Of a stretch of 40,197 nt of DNA, positions 1-7,613 are shown in pieces. The position numbers and the translations under genes were made by a program. Source of the stretch: Parabacteroides sp. (GTDB lineage Bacteria > Bacteroidota > Bacteroidia > Bacteroidales > Tannerellaceae); contig JAHHQS010000016.1 of the NCBI GenBank assembly GCA_020026285.1, positions 1 to 40,197 of the forward strand. Direction: 5' to 3'. Position 1 is the first letter of the stretch. Each line of letters begins with the position of its first letter. The notes under the pieces are model-generated. The model was not told where the DNA came from, ran no database searches, and worked only from the letters and a program-made list of their open reading frames with translations.

Positions 1-52
1 CCCCCCTTTCAAGAATGAAAATCTTGCGTCCTAGCCGATAGACGAACGGGCC
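1..52 (-). tRNA. tRNA-Glu(TTC), 3' part cut by window edge
   Basis: Read on the minus strand, the sequence starts with acceptor GGCCCGT at 52, has a D arm of the GTCTA...TAGGAC type, and an anticodon stem CAAGA/TCTTG around loop TTTTCAT, giving anticodon TTC (Glu). The T arm begins with a run of G where the window ends, so the T loop and 3' acceptor strand are missing. A phylum-type promoter lies about 60 bases upstream (112-142). Confidence 0.9.
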
Positions 53-111
53 ATCGTTCTAAAAATATCTTTTAGTTTTATTGGGATATTGTTTTTTCCC
101 GATTGCGAGTG

Positions 112-142
112 CAAAGATAGAGCATATTTTTAAACCTCCAAA
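112..142 (-). promoter_or_regulatory. Predicted Bacteroidota promoter for tRNA-Glu
   Basis: On the minus strand there is a TTTG -33 element (139-142), a 19-nt spacer and a perfect TAnnTTTG -7 element TATCTTTG (112-119). Transcription would start near 105, leaving a leader of about 50 nt before the mature tRNA 5' end, to be trimmed by RNase P. Inferred from consensus only. Confidence 0.6.
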
Positions 143-172
143 ACATTTGCTGCATATTTTTATGAATAATAT

Positions 173-574
173 TCATTTTAACTTTTGTTTAGAACTCATA
201 TCTTTCAGATGTATGTCTAAAGCTCTTACGGAAATGTTTATTTCCCAGATACATACACATAATGAAGCTGCTAGTAATAATAACGCTGTTCCGAATAGAT
301 AAATAGCCAGATTCATTTGGCCTATGTAGACAAAAAACATTGCAACGACGCAAAGTAGTAGGCTAAGGATACCTAGAATCTGCATGCTTTGGGTGAGTGA
401 AAGCCTTTTCCTGAGATTTTTAATTTGTTCAATATCCTGAGGATTCCCGCTTTCCTTATATTGTTCCTTCAGGTTTCTTACTACATTCGCATAAGCAAGA
501 AAACGATTGGTGTATGCCAGCAATATTAATGATATGGCAGAAAATAGAAGAGAAGGAGTTGTTAAATCGAGCAT
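173..574 (-). CDS. DUF2721 family membrane protein
   Basis: This 133-residue integral membrane protein matches my recollection of the DUF2721 family: an N-terminal membrane segment followed by an AYTNRFL-type motif, a cytoplasmic charged linker with R and K residues (about residues 30-60), two adjacent hydrophobic segments (about 65-105) and a conserved WEI-x-IS-x-RAL-x-IHL ending. Family members are small inner-membrane proteins of unknown function. It is transcribed away from recO, with 60 bases between the two start codons, and points toward tRNA-Glu. The ATG at 574 gives a full-length product with the expected hydrophobic N-terminus. No function can be assigned from context. Confidence 0.8.
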   Translation of the reverse strand: MLDLTTPSLLFSAISLILLAYTNRFLAYANVVRNLKEQYKESGNPQDIEQIKNLRKRLSLTQSMQILGILSLLLCVVAMFFVYIGQMNLAIYLFGTALLLLAASLCVCIWEINISVRALDIHLKDMSSKQKLK

Positions 575-614
575 ATTCAGATAAAATTATTATTATTTAT
601 AACTGTAAAGATTC

Positions 615-622
615 TATCTTTG
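615..622 (+). promoter_or_regulatory. -7 promoter element upstream of recO
   Basis: A perfect TATCTTTG (TAnnTTTG) lies just upstream of recO; I see no clear -33 TTTG at the right distance. It would place the transcript start near 629, so the upstream TTG at 620 cannot be the start codon, and the ATG at 635 would have a very short leader. Confidence 0.5.
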
Positions 623-634
623 TTAAAAAAAGAC

Positions 635-1360
635 ATGTTGTGTACAACGAAAGGTATCGTACTTCACTCTATACCGTACAAAGATACATATTCTATTATA
701 TATATGTATACCGAATCATTCGGTAGAGCTTCCTATATGGTCTCTCGACGTACAGGAAAGAAGACTTCTGTTTCCAGATCATTGTTCATGCCCTTGTCTA
801 TATTGGATTTGGAAGTGGAACATTTAAATAAAAGAGATATTCATAAAATAAAGGAAGCCCGGTTGGCTTATCCGATGAATTCTATATTATATGATCCTGT
901 AAAGAATGTATTGGCGCTATTTATTGCCGAGGTCCTTTTTCGAGCAGTTAAAGATACTCAGCCGGATGAACGTTTGTTTAGATTTATATCAGATTCTATT
1001 CTTTTATTGGATTCTGTAGAGAGAGGTGTTGCTAATTTCCATATTGTTTTTCTGATACATTTATTGCATTATTTAGGTATATATCCGAATACGGAAGATC
1101 GACGTGAAGGAACTTTTTTTGATATGATGAATGGCGTTTTCGTTATGCAGCAGCCTTCTCATCCGTATTTTTTGAGCTCTTCGGAAACCGTTGTAATGAG
1201 TCGTTTATTAAAGATTACTTACGAGAATATGTCTTTATATTCTTTTTCCCGCCAGGATAGAGTTCTGATAATTCAACGATTGTTTGATTACTATCGTCTG
1301 CATTTGCCTGATTTTGCAGAAATACGTTCTTTGCAGGTGTTGCAGGCTTTGTTTGATTGA
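635..1360 (+). CDS. recO: DNA repair protein RecO
   Basis: RecO works in RecF-pathway recombination, helping RecR load RecA on SSB-coated single-stranded DNA. This 241-residue protein has the typical N-terminal OB-fold opening (TTKGIVLHSIPYKDT...YTESFGRASYMV) and the helical C-terminal half with an LHYLGIYPN segment and LFDYYRLHLPDF near the end. Length is close to the family norm of about 240. I chose the ATG at 635 over an upstream TTG at 620 because the TTG lies inside the predicted -7 element and ATG starts dominate this genome. Bacteroidota RecO often lacks the zinc-binding cysteines of other RecO proteins, and I see no CxxC here. The gene is divergent from DUF2721 and is followed by tRNA-Arg. 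Confidence 0.93.
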   Translation: MLCTTKGIVLHSIPYKDTYSIIYMYTESFGRASYMVSRRTGKKTSVSRSLFMPLSILDLEVEHLNKRDIHKIKEARLAYPMNSILYDPVKNVLALFIAEVLFRAVKDTQPDERLFRFISDSILLLDSVERGVANFHIVFLIHLLHYLGIYPNTEDRREGTFFDMMNGVFVMQQPSHPYFLSSSETVVMSRLLKITYENMSLYSFSRQDRVLIIQRLFDYYRLHLPDFAEIRSLQVLQALFD

Positions 1361-1394
1361 TGTGTGAAAATCCTTCTAGTTTCCATTGCAAAAG

Positions 1395-1426
1395 TTTGCC
1401 ATTTTACTGAAAAGGTCTTACTTTTG
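1395..1426 (+). promoter_or_regulatory. Predicted promoter for tRNA-Arg
   Basis: TTTG (1395-1398), a 20-nt spacer and TACTTTTG (1419-1426) fit the Bacteroidota sigma-ABfr consensus exactly. The predicted start near 1433 is about 9 nt before the mature tRNA. Confidence 0.7.
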
Positions 1427-1441
1427 TCTCGCAATTTTTTT

Positions 1442-1513
1442 GGCTCTGTAGTTCAACGGATAGAATAGCGGTTTCCTAAACCGTAGATCTGAGTTCGATT
1501 CTCAGCGGAGCTA
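1442..1513 (+). tRNA. tRNA-Arg(CCT)
   Basis: A complete cloverleaf can be drawn: acceptor GGCTCTG with CGGAGCT (the first pair is G-U), anticodon stem GCGGT/ACCGT with loop TTCCTAA giving anticodon CCT (reads AGG, arginine), and T stem CTGAG/CTCAG with loop TTCGATT. The discriminator is A, followed by CA rather than an encoded CCA, so the 3' CCA is probably added post-transcriptionally. Confidence 0.93.
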
Positions 1514-1561
1514 CATTTTCTTCATTATATATAATACTATTCTTTGTCAGAATAAAAGTAT

Positions 1562-1942
1562 ATGATAAAATCAATTCTACTTGTAGGCTTGGGAAGCTGC
1601 TTAGGAGGCATTCTACGTTTCCTTTTATCAAAAGTTGTTCAGGAATATGTAGTTTATTCATTCCCTTTAGGAACATTATTGGCAAATATATTTGGTTGCT
1701 TTATAATGGGTGTGTTCTGTGGCTTGTTTGAACAGAATCATTGGATGAATCTTCAATTAAAATCTTTTTTGACTGTAGGTTTTTGTGGTGGTTTTACCAC
1801 ATTCTCGTCATTTGCGAATGAAAACTTCCAGTTGCTGAGAGAAGGTAATATGTTATATTTCTCTCTTTACACAGGACTGAGTTTGTTTATTGGCTTTATG
1901 ATGATTTATCTGGGTTACTCTGTGGTCAAGTTTTTTCAATAA
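1562..1942 (+). CDS. crcB: Fluoride ion channel CrcB/Fluc
   Basis: CrcB (Fluc) is a dual-topology homodimeric inner-membrane channel that exports fluoride. The 126-residue protein has four hydrophobic segments and the family motifs: a glycine-rich [10 protein letters not shown] near the N-terminus, an N-x-FG-x-F-x-MG helix (about residues 42-50), and the signature [12 protein letters not shown] (73-84), whose Thr/Ser and Phe residues form the sodium site and fluoride path. Length fits the family (about 125). It starts 48 bases after tRNA-Arg and is followed by a strong hairpin. I found no fluoride riboswitch in the short leader. Confidence 0.95.
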   Translation: MIKSILLVGLGSCLGGILRFLLSKVVQEYVVYSFPLGTLLANIFGCFIMGVFCGLFEQNHWMNLQLKSFLTVGFCGGFTTFSSFANENFQLLREGNMLYFSLYTGLSLFIGFMMIYLGYSVVKFFQ

Positions 1943-1947
1943 ATAAA

Positions 1948-2025
1948 TCGGCTAATCAAATTTGAAATATTCCGAGATGTTGGTCTGTTCGGGAATAGAC
2001 GAATTTGATTAGTCGATTCTTTTTC
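1948..2025. terminator. Long hairpin terminator between convergent genes
   Basis: A 17-bp stem with no unpaired base (two G-U wobbles) joins 1948-1964 and 2000-2016. An inner helix (ATTCC with GGAAT) fills part of the 35-nt apical region, and a T-rich run follows (2017-2025). It lies between the convergent crcB (+) and the lipoprotein gene (-) and probably ends transcription from at least the plus side. Confidence 0.75.
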
Positions 2026-2033
2026 TTATCCGA

Positions 2034-3014
2034 TTAATCTAATTTTTCATCATGATATTCTCCCCAATCGGTGTTAATTACTAGTTCGAAATTCCCATCT
2101 ACAATACTTGGTGTGTATAAAGTTCCGGTATATCGTGTGATTCTATTCTTATATAAAGGAGCATTGTTTATCTTTCGTTGTCGTTGAATATCACCTTCGG
2201 AAGTTTGCGAAGTTAAGATCATATTATTAATAACAGCAGTAGTGGCTTCAGCTTCCGGTTCAGGAACAAAAGTATAGAAGAAATGTTTGATATATTTCCC
2301 CGGTTGTTTGTCTTCTGCTTTAAATTCGGTATTGATGGAAAAAGGCATTGTCTCTTTTGAAATACTTCCATCCAACAGATTGATCTTATTATATATACCA
2401 GATGTTTCGATGCTAAAGAAATCTATACTTTCAGGGATAATATCTGTCGGAACAAATTCTACTCCGGCAACTATTCTGTTTAATGTTATTGTAAACGATT
2501 GAGTTGTTTGTGTTGCATCTATTTCTATTTCTTCTGATCCCCAGAAAGTGTCTTTCATTTCCTTAAATGTCATAAGATTACTTTCTTCAGCGAATGTAAT
2601 TCCTTCGGTTGAATGGGCAATAAAGCGAACTTTATAGATTCCAGCCGTGAAACTATATTGGACTTTCAGATTTTTTTGTTGTTCTGTTACATTATATTGT
2701 CTGTGTTCAATAAGCTGGTCCGTGTTGTTTTCGTAAACACCTAATTCAATAAAAAGAATTTTGTCTGCAGGTAATGTCTCTTCTTTTTCGGGAGGAACTG
2801 TTCCTTCGTCGGTTTGATTATTGGCAACAGGTTCACCAGGAATTCCACTCGGAATATTTTTTGTTCTAACAAAAGGACTGATTTCTTGCTTTAGGGCAAA
2901 ATTGAAATTAACTACAACCTTTTTCTCAGGAATAGGTTCATTGATACTGGATTCATCACTACAGCTTGTAAACAAGCAAAGGCAGATAAATAAAAATGCT
3001 GTAAACTTTTTCAT
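2034..3014 (-). CDS. Fimbrillin-like (FimA/Mfa-type) lipoprotein
   Basis: This 326-residue protein has a type II signal peptide with lipobox LFTSC (lipidated Cys18), then a Ser/Glu/Pro-rich linker and a beta-rich body. The C-terminal half has a PLYKNRITRYTG segment followed by strands and a TDWGE ending, a pattern typical of Bacteroidales fimbrillin-like proteins (FimA/Mfa1 superfamily, Mfa-like families), which are secreted as lipoproteins and often assembled into surface fimbriae after Arg/Lys-specific cleavage. It stands alone: no anchor, tip or other fimbrial genes are next to it. Exact subfamily and whether it polymerises are unknown. A promoter is predicted upstream at 3057-3088. Confidence 0.7.
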   Translation of the reverse strand: MKKFTAFLFICLCLFTSCSDESSINEPIPEKKVVVNFNFALKQEISPFVRTKNIPSGIPGEPVANNQTDEGTVPPEKEETLPADKILFIELGVYENNTDQLIEHRQYNVTEQQKNLKVQYSFTAGIYKVRFIAHSTEGITFAEESNLMTFKEMKDTFWGSEEIEIDATQTTQSFTITLNRIVAGVEFVPTDIIPESIDFFSIETSGIYNKINLLDGSISKETMPFSINTEFKAEDKQPGKYIKHFFYTFVPEPEAEATTAVINNMILTSQTSEGDIQRQRKINNAPLYKNRITRYTGTLYTPSIVDGNFELVINTDWGEYHDEKLD

Positions 3015-3056
3015 AGCAAGTATTTTTTTTCGTTAATTCGTTTTGATATTTGGTTA

Positions 3057-3088
3057 TAAAGGTAAAAGAAATTATTCTGAAAAACAAA
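3057..3088 (-). promoter_or_regulatory. Predicted promoter for the fimbrillin-like gene
   Basis: On the minus strand, TTTG (3085-3088), a 20-nt spacer and TACCTTTA (3057-3064, one mismatch to TAnnTTTG) lie about 43 bases upstream of the ATG at 3014. Predicted start near 3050. Confidence 0.5.
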
Positions 3089-3561
3089 TATTTGTCTTGA
3101 TTTATCATGGGACTGCTGAATGGACAGGAATAGAACGTATAAGTTTGGCAGAGGAGAAATGTCTTAATTCGTGATAAAAATATTTTTGTAGGATATTTAT
3201 TGTTTTTTTTCTGGATGAAATAGTTCGTTTCTGTCGGGAGAAACTGAAGAATAATGAATCATTGTTGTTTTAAACAAAGTTAAAGATAATCAGGATTGCT
3301 TCTTATAAGTCTTTTGAGCTTATAATGTTATAGTTATGATTGAAATCTTGTCTTCTATGAAATTCGCTTGTTTAGAACAGCTGTTTACTATACATCAGTT
3401 TTTTCAGGTTTTAGCGAGAAGGAAATACTATTTTTATATTTTGATTATTTAAAATTGAATTTAAGTACATGTTTGTGTTGAATACACTAAAAAGTTTAAT
3501 TTTACGTTCATATATTAATATATAATAATGTATACTTATTAATAATAAAGAAGGCACTCAG
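3089..3561. other. AT-rich intergenic region, no supported gene
   Basis: About 470 bases between divergent genes hold no convincing coding sequence on either strand. I see small palindromes: GTTTCT/AGAAAC with a 6-nt loop at 3227-3244, and TTGTTT-T-AAACAA at 3265-3277. There is also a very AT-rich stretch (about 3430-3550) just before the histidine kinase that probably contains its promoter, although no good TTTG/TAnnTTTG pair is evident there. Confidence 0.5.
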
Positions 3562-4719
3562 ATGAAAAATATATACGACTCTCGTCAGTTTCTTAAATAT
3601 CTCTTTATTGTGGCTGCAGTGGTGATAGCTATTGCGTCCGTCTTTGTTTCCGATCTGTTGATTAAGGATCTTGCACAAGAGGAACGACGGAAGATAGAGG
3701 TGTGGGCCGAGGCGACTCGTGTGCTGACTAGTGAGGATCCTAGCTTGAATATGAATTTGATTCTGCAAATTATACAAGGAAACACCGCTATTCCAGTCAT
3801 GCTTTGTAATGAACATGACAGTGTGATGAACTATAAGAATATAGAATTACCTGAAAAGAATGAAACGGATTTTCTGCAGAAAAAAGTGAAGGAGTTGAAA
3901 AATAAAAAGGAGCCTATAGTAATTGATATGGAAGATGGAACTTTTCAATATCTTTATTATGATGATTCCAGTATATTGAAACGGCTGCTGGTCTTTCCAT
4001 ATGTTCAGTTACTGGTTATGGCAATTTTTATTCTGACTGCTTTTTTAGCTTTAGCCAGTACGAAGAAGGCTGAGCAGAATAAGGTCTGGGTCGGTTTGTC
4101 GAAGGAAACGGCCCATCAGTTGGGAACCCCTATATCTTCGTTGATTGCATGGTTGGAATATCTGAAAATGAAGGAAGTGGATTCATCTTTGCTTTCTGAA
4201 ATGGAAAAAGATGTCAAACGCTTGGAAATGATAGCTGAACGTTTCTCTAAGATAGGATCTACTCCGGAACCAGTCCCTGTAAATATATGCGAATCCATTC
4301 AGACAGCACTTGATTATATGGGTACGCGTATATCATCGAAGGTCAAGATTAACGTAGATGTCCCCGATCATCCAATCATAGTTTTAATAAATAATGCTCT
4401 TTTTTCATGGGTGATAGAAAATCTATGTAAGAATGCAGTGGATGCCATGGAAGGACAGGGTAGTATTTCATTTCATATCGAAGAAAAAGGAAAGATGGTT
4501 CGGATTGATGTTACCGATACGGGAAAAGGAATTGTAAAGTCAAAATTTAAGACTGTATTTAGTCCGGGGTATACCACTAAAAAAAGAGGTTGGGGATTAG
4601 GTTTGTCGTTGGTGAAACGGATAATAGAGTCGTATCATGGTGGAAAAATCTTTGTGAAGAGTTCAGAAATAGGAAAAGGAACCACATTTCGAATAGAATT
4701 AAAGCGAATGATACGTTAA
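3562..4719 (+). CDS. Orphan membrane sensor histidine kinase
   Basis: A 385-residue kinase with two membrane segments (about residues 11-30 and 147-166) flanking a short periplasmic sensor region of about 115 residues. No HAMP domain is evident. The phosphoacceptor is His185 in the H-box ETAHQLGTPISSL, a HQLGTP variant of the usual H-E/D-LRTP. The ATPase domain has an N-box (ENLCKNAVDAM, 286-296), G1 (DTGKG, 319-323) and G2 (GWGLGLSL, 343-350), so catalysis looks intact. No response regulator is adjacent. The gene sits upstream of yceD-rpmF-fabH, a neighbourhood I recall for this kinase in other Bacteroidales. Its signal and partner are unknown. Confidence 0.88.
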   Translation: MKNIYDSRQFLKYLFIVAAVVIAIASVFVSDLLIKDLAQEERRKIEVWAEATRVLTSEDPSLNMNLILQIIQGNTAIPVMLCNEHDSVMNYKNIELPEKNETDFLQKKVKELKNKKEPIVIDMEDGTFQYLYYDDSSILKRLLVFPYVQLLVMAIFILTAFLALASTKKAEQNKVWVGLSKETAHQLGTPISSLIAWLEYLKMKEVDSSLLSEMEKDVKRLEMIAERFSKIGSTPEPVPVNICESIQTALDYMGTRISSKVKINVDVPDHPIIVLINNALFSWVIENLCKNAVDAMEGQGSISFHIEEKGKMVRIDVTDTGKGIVKSKFKTVFSPGYTTKKRGWGLGLSLVKRIIESYHGGKIFVKSSEIGKGTTFRIELKRMIR

Positions 4720-4773
4720 AATCACTGAATAAAATGTCAAAAAAAGATTATATCGAAAAATATATGGATACAG

Positions 4774-4806
4774 TTTGTTTTTCTGTTAATTATTTTCGTA
4801 CCTTTG
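4774..4806 (+). promoter_or_regulatory. Predicted promoter of the yceD-rpmF operon
   Basis: TTTG (4774-4777), a 21-nt spacer and a perfect TACCTTTG (4799-4806). The predicted start near 4813 leaves a leader of about 17 nt to the TTG start codon at 4830, which supports that start. Confidence 0.65.
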
Positions 4807-4829
4807 CATGGTTTTTACATAAGTAGGCT

Positions 4830-5408
4830 TTGGGAAAAATTGAATTATACAATATTGATTTAAAAAATCTCACTCCAGGAGTATATGAGTATGACTACTT
4901 ATTGGAGAACTCGTTCTTTGCGGATGTCGAAGGAGATTTAGTACAAAAAGGAAAGGTGAATGTCCATTTGGTGCTGAGAAAATCTGCTATGATGTCGGAC
5001 TTAAGTTTCCATATTGAAGGAGATGTAGTGATTCCTTGTGATCGTTGTCTGGATGATATGGTTCAACCAATAGAAACAGATTCTCATTTGGTTGTTAAGT
5101 TTGGTGAAGAATATGCCGAAGAAAACGATGAGGTGATAGTAATCCCTGAAGAAGACGGAAAGATTGATTTATCTTGGTTCTTGTATGAATTTATCGTTTT
5201 GGCTGTCCCGATGAAGCATGTGCATGCCCCGGGAGAATGTAATGAAGAGATGTCCTCTAAACTAAAAATGTATCAGGCTGTAGAAGCTGAAGATTTGGAA
5301 AGTTTTTCTGACGATGAAGAAGATGAGGAGGACGATTCTGACGATGAAAAGGAGATAGATCCACGTTGGAATGCTCTTAAAGGTTTAATAGGAAATAATA
5401 ATAATTAA
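4830..5408 (+). CDS. YceD/DUF177 family protein (TTG start)
   Basis: A member of the YceD/DUF177 family, nearly always encoded just before rpmF and linked to 23S rRNA and ribosome assembly. The 192-residue protein has the family core with a CDRC pair (Cys70, Cys73) and a charged acidic tail (about residues 155-180, mostly Asp/Glu/Ser) ending in ...RWNALKGLIG. No ATG lies in frame between the upstream stop (4824-4826) and conserved sequence, so the TTG at 4830 is the only start that preserves the family N-terminus (GKIELYNIDLKNL). The gap to rpmF is 12 bases, and the genes are almost certainly co-transcribed. Confidence 0.88.
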   Translation: MGKIELYNIDLKNLTPGVYEYDYLLENSFFADVEGDLVQKGKVNVHLVLRKSAMMSDLSFHIEGDVVIPCDRCLDDMVQPIETDSHLVVKFGEEYAEENDEVIVIPEEDGKIDLSWFLYEFIVLAVPMKHVHAPGECNEEMSSKLKMYQAVEAEDLESFSDDEEDEEDDSDDEKEIDPRWNALKGLIGNNNN

Positions 5409-5420
5409 AATAATAATAAA

Positions 5421-5606
5421 ATGGCACATCCTAAAAGAAGACAAGGTAAGACAAGAACAGCCAAGAGAAGATCTCATGACAAGGCTGTAGCTCCAACAAT
5501 GGCTATTTGCCCTAACTGCGGAGCATGGCACATTTATCACACAGTTTGTGGCGAATGTGGCTATTACAGAGGTAAGTTAGCAATCGTTAAAGAAGCTGCT
5601 GTTTAA
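5421..5606 (+). CDS. rpmF: 50S ribosomal protein L32
   Basis: L32 is a small zinc-binding protein of the large ribosomal subunit. The 61-residue product opens with the diagnostic MAHPKRRQGKTRTAKRRSHD and carries four zinc-ligand cysteines (Cys30, Cys33, Cys43, Cys46) in CPNCG and CGECG knuckles. It is the zinc-containing (C+) form. It follows yceD by 12 bases and is followed by a hairpin terminator before fabH. Confidence 0.98.
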   Translation: MAHPKRRQGKTRTAKRRSHDKAVAPTMAICPNCGAWHIYHTVCGECGYYRGKLAIVKEAAV

Positions 5607-5642
5607 TTAATCAGCTGATTAATTTGACTCAGTAAAAGAAAT

Positions 5643-5674
5643 AGCCCTAAAAAGAACTTTTTTAGGGCTTTTTT
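5643..5674 (+). terminator. Intrinsic terminator/attenuator after rpmF
   Basis: AGCCCTAAAAA pairs with TTTTTAGGGCT across a very short loop, followed by T5. It lies inside the otherwise conserved rpmF-fabH gene order, so it may act as partial attenuation, lowering fabH-era-der expression relative to L32. Confidence 0.85.
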
Positions 5675-5705
5675 AGTTACCTCTTATATACAATATTATT
5701 ATAGA

Positions 5706-6710
5706 ATGGAAAAAATAAATGCTGTAATTACGGGAGTCGGAGGATATGTTCCCGAAGACATTTTGACAAATGAAGATATTTGCAAAATGGTTGATACCAC
5801 TGACGAGTGGATCATGACCCGTGTTGGAATCAAAGAACGTCGAATATTGAAAGGTGAAGGTCGTGGAACTTCTTTCATGGCTATTAAGGCTGTAGAACAG
5901 TTACTTGAAAAGACTCATGTTAATCCGGAAGATATAGAAGTAGTCTTATTGGCTTCTACTACTCCTGATCATCATTTCCCAACAACAGCTTCAATTGTTG
6001 CTCATCATACAGGTTGTAAGAATGCCATGACTTTTGATATGCAGGCTGCTTGCGCAGGTTTCTTGTATGCATTGGAAACTGGTTCAAATTATATCCGTTC
6101 AGGACGTTATAAGAAAGTCATTGTTGTTGCAGGTGATAAAATGACTGCAATTACAAATTATGAAGATCGTACAACTTGTCCGTTGTTTGGTGATGGTTGT
6201 GGTGCCGTATTATTGGAACCGACTACTGAAGAAGTAGGTATAATGGATACTTTATTGCGTACTGACGGTGTGGGGTATTCTCACTTGATTATGAAATCAG
6301 GAGGTTCTGCATATCCGCCAAGCCATGAAACGGTTGATAATCGTGAGCATTTTGTTTATCAGGAAGGTCGTATCGTCTTTAAATATGCTGTCTCTTATAT
6401 GGCAGATTCTGCTGCAGAAGTGGTAGAACGTAATCATTTGTCACAAGACGATATTGCATGGGTTGTCCCTCACCAGGCAAATTTGCGTATCATTGATGCT
6501 ACAGCTAAGAGACTGGGCGTTTCAATGGATAAAGTAATGGTCAATATCCAGAAATACGGTAATACCAGTGCCGGTACTATTCCTTTGTGTTTATGGGAGT
6601 GGGAAGACAAATTGAAGAAAGGTGATAACTTGATTTTAACTGCATTTGGTGCAGGATTCACTTGGGGATCTGTTTATCTGAAATGGGGTTATGATGGAAA
6701 AAAAGCATAA
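5706..6710 (+). CDS. fabH: Beta-ketoacyl-ACP synthase III
   Basis: FabH condenses an acyl-CoA primer with malonyl-ACP to begin type II fatty acid synthesis. The 334-residue protein has the thiolase-fold catalytic triad in order: Cys116 (in QAACAGF), His256 (PHQAN) and Asn286 (YGNTSAG). The primer-binding DEW-x-x-x-RVGI motif is near residue 33 and GAGFTWG near the C-terminus. The ATG at 5706 gives the standard N-terminus ([14 protein letters not shown]). Its last 20 bases overlap the start of era in another frame, implying translational coupling. Bacteroidota make many branched fatty acids, so branched-chain acyl-CoA primers are likely but are not shown by the sequence. Confidence 0.97.
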   Translation: MEKINAVITGVGGYVPEDILTNEDICKMVDTTDEWIMTRVGIKERRILKGEGRGTSFMAIKAVEQLLEKTHVNPEDIEVVLLASTTPDHHFPTTASIVAHHTGCKNAMTFDMQAACAGFLYALETGSNYIRSGRYKKVIVVAGDKMTAITNYEDRTTCPLFGDGCGAVLLEPTTEEVGIMDTLLRTDGVGYSHLIMKSGGSAYPPSHETVDNREHFVYQEGRIVFKYAVSYMADSAAEVVERNHLSQDDIAWVVPHQANLRIIDATAKRLGVSMDKVMVNIQKYGNTSAGTIPLCLWEWEDKLKKGDNLILTAFGAGFTWGSVYLKWGYDGKKA

Positions 6711-7584
6711 GTCGGGTTTTGTAAATATTGTCGGTAATCCGAATGTTGGTAAATCAACATTGATGAATCGTCTGGTTGGTGAGCGTATTTCAATTATTAC
6801 ATCGAAAGCTCAGACAACAAGACATCGAATCATGGGAATTGTCAATACCGAAAATATGCAGATTGTCTATTCAGACACACCGGGAGTTTTGCGACCAAAT
6901 TATAAGTTGCAGGAGTCCATGCTTAACTTTTCAGAGTCTGCTCTTGATGATGCAGATGTCCTTTTATATGTAACTGATGTTATTGAAACAATCGATAAAA
7001 ATGAAGCGTTTCTGCAACAGGTGCAAAAAGAAAAATGTCCGGTTCTTTTGTTAATCAATAAGATTGATACAACTGATCAGACTGCGCTTGAAGCCTTGGT
7101 GCAGGAGTGGAAGGAAATACTTCCACAGGCCGAAATAATTCCTATTTCAGCGCTCTCTAATTTTAATATCGATTATGTGAAACAAAGAGTGGAGGAGCTT
7201 ATGCCCGTATCTCCACCTTATTTTGAAAAAGACGCGCTTACTGATAAGCCGGCTCGTTTCTTTGTGACAGAAATCATTCGTGAGAAAATACTTCTGTATT
7301 ACCAAAAAGAGATACCTTATTCGGTAGAAGTAGTCGTAGAGCTGTTTAAAGAGGATGATGAGATGATTCATATCAAAGCGCTCATTATATGTGAACGTGA
7401 TTCCCAAAAGGGCATCATTATCGGGCATAAAGGACAAGCGTTGAAGAAAGTGGGTGCAATGGCTAGAAAAGACATTGAACGCTTCTTCGAAAAGAAGGTT
7501 TTCTTGGAAATGTTTGTCAAAGTAGAAAAAGACTGGCGAAATCGTGATAATATGCTTCGTGCATTTGGTTATCGCCTGGAGTAA
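6691..7584 (+). CDS. era: GTPase Era
   Basis: Era is an essential GTPase that binds the 3' end of 16S rRNA during 30S assembly. The 297-residue protein has G1 GNPNVGKS (15-22), G3 DTPG (62-65), G4 NKID (123-126), G5 SA (153-154), and a C-terminal KH domain with [11 protein letters not shown] (245-255). Two ATGs in tandem (6691 and 6694) both lie inside the fabH reading frame, and either gives a full protein. The overlap of 20 bases with fabH suggests coupled translation. It is followed 29 bases later by der, pairing two ribosome-assembly GTPases. Confidence 0.97.
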   Translation: MMEKKHKSGFVNIVGNPNVGKSTLMNRLVGERISIITSKAQTTRHRIMGIVNTENMQIVYSDTPGVLRPNYKLQESMLNFSESALDDADVLLYVTDVIETIDKNEAFLQQVQKEKCPVLLLINKIDTTDQTALEALVQEWKEILPQAEIIPISALSNFNIDYVKQRVEELMPVSPPYFEKDALTDKPARFFVTEIIREKILLYYQKEIPYSVEVVVELFKEDDEMIHIKALIICERDSQKGIIIGHKGQALKKVGAMARKDIERFFEKKVFLEMFVKVEKDWRNRDNMLRAFGYRLE

Positions 7585-7613
7585 AAAACAACAGCAATAC
7601 GGAATTTTGAATT

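Noticed and set aside
81..302. 73-codon plus-strand ORF over the tRNA-Glu promoter and DUF2721 end
   Set aside because: Overlaps better supported features on the other strand and has no recognisable product.
620..634. TTG start for recO five codons upstream
   Set aside because: It lies within the TATCTTTG promoter element, so it would not be transcribed.
1516..1561. Fluoride riboswitch upstream of crcB
   Set aside because: The leader is about 46 bases and AT-rich, with none of the crcB-motif conserved sequences.
3020..3172. Open frame of about 50 codons upstream of the fimbrillin-like gene, plus strand
   Set aside because: No start codon of the usual kind and it runs through the predicted divergent promoter; taken as chance.
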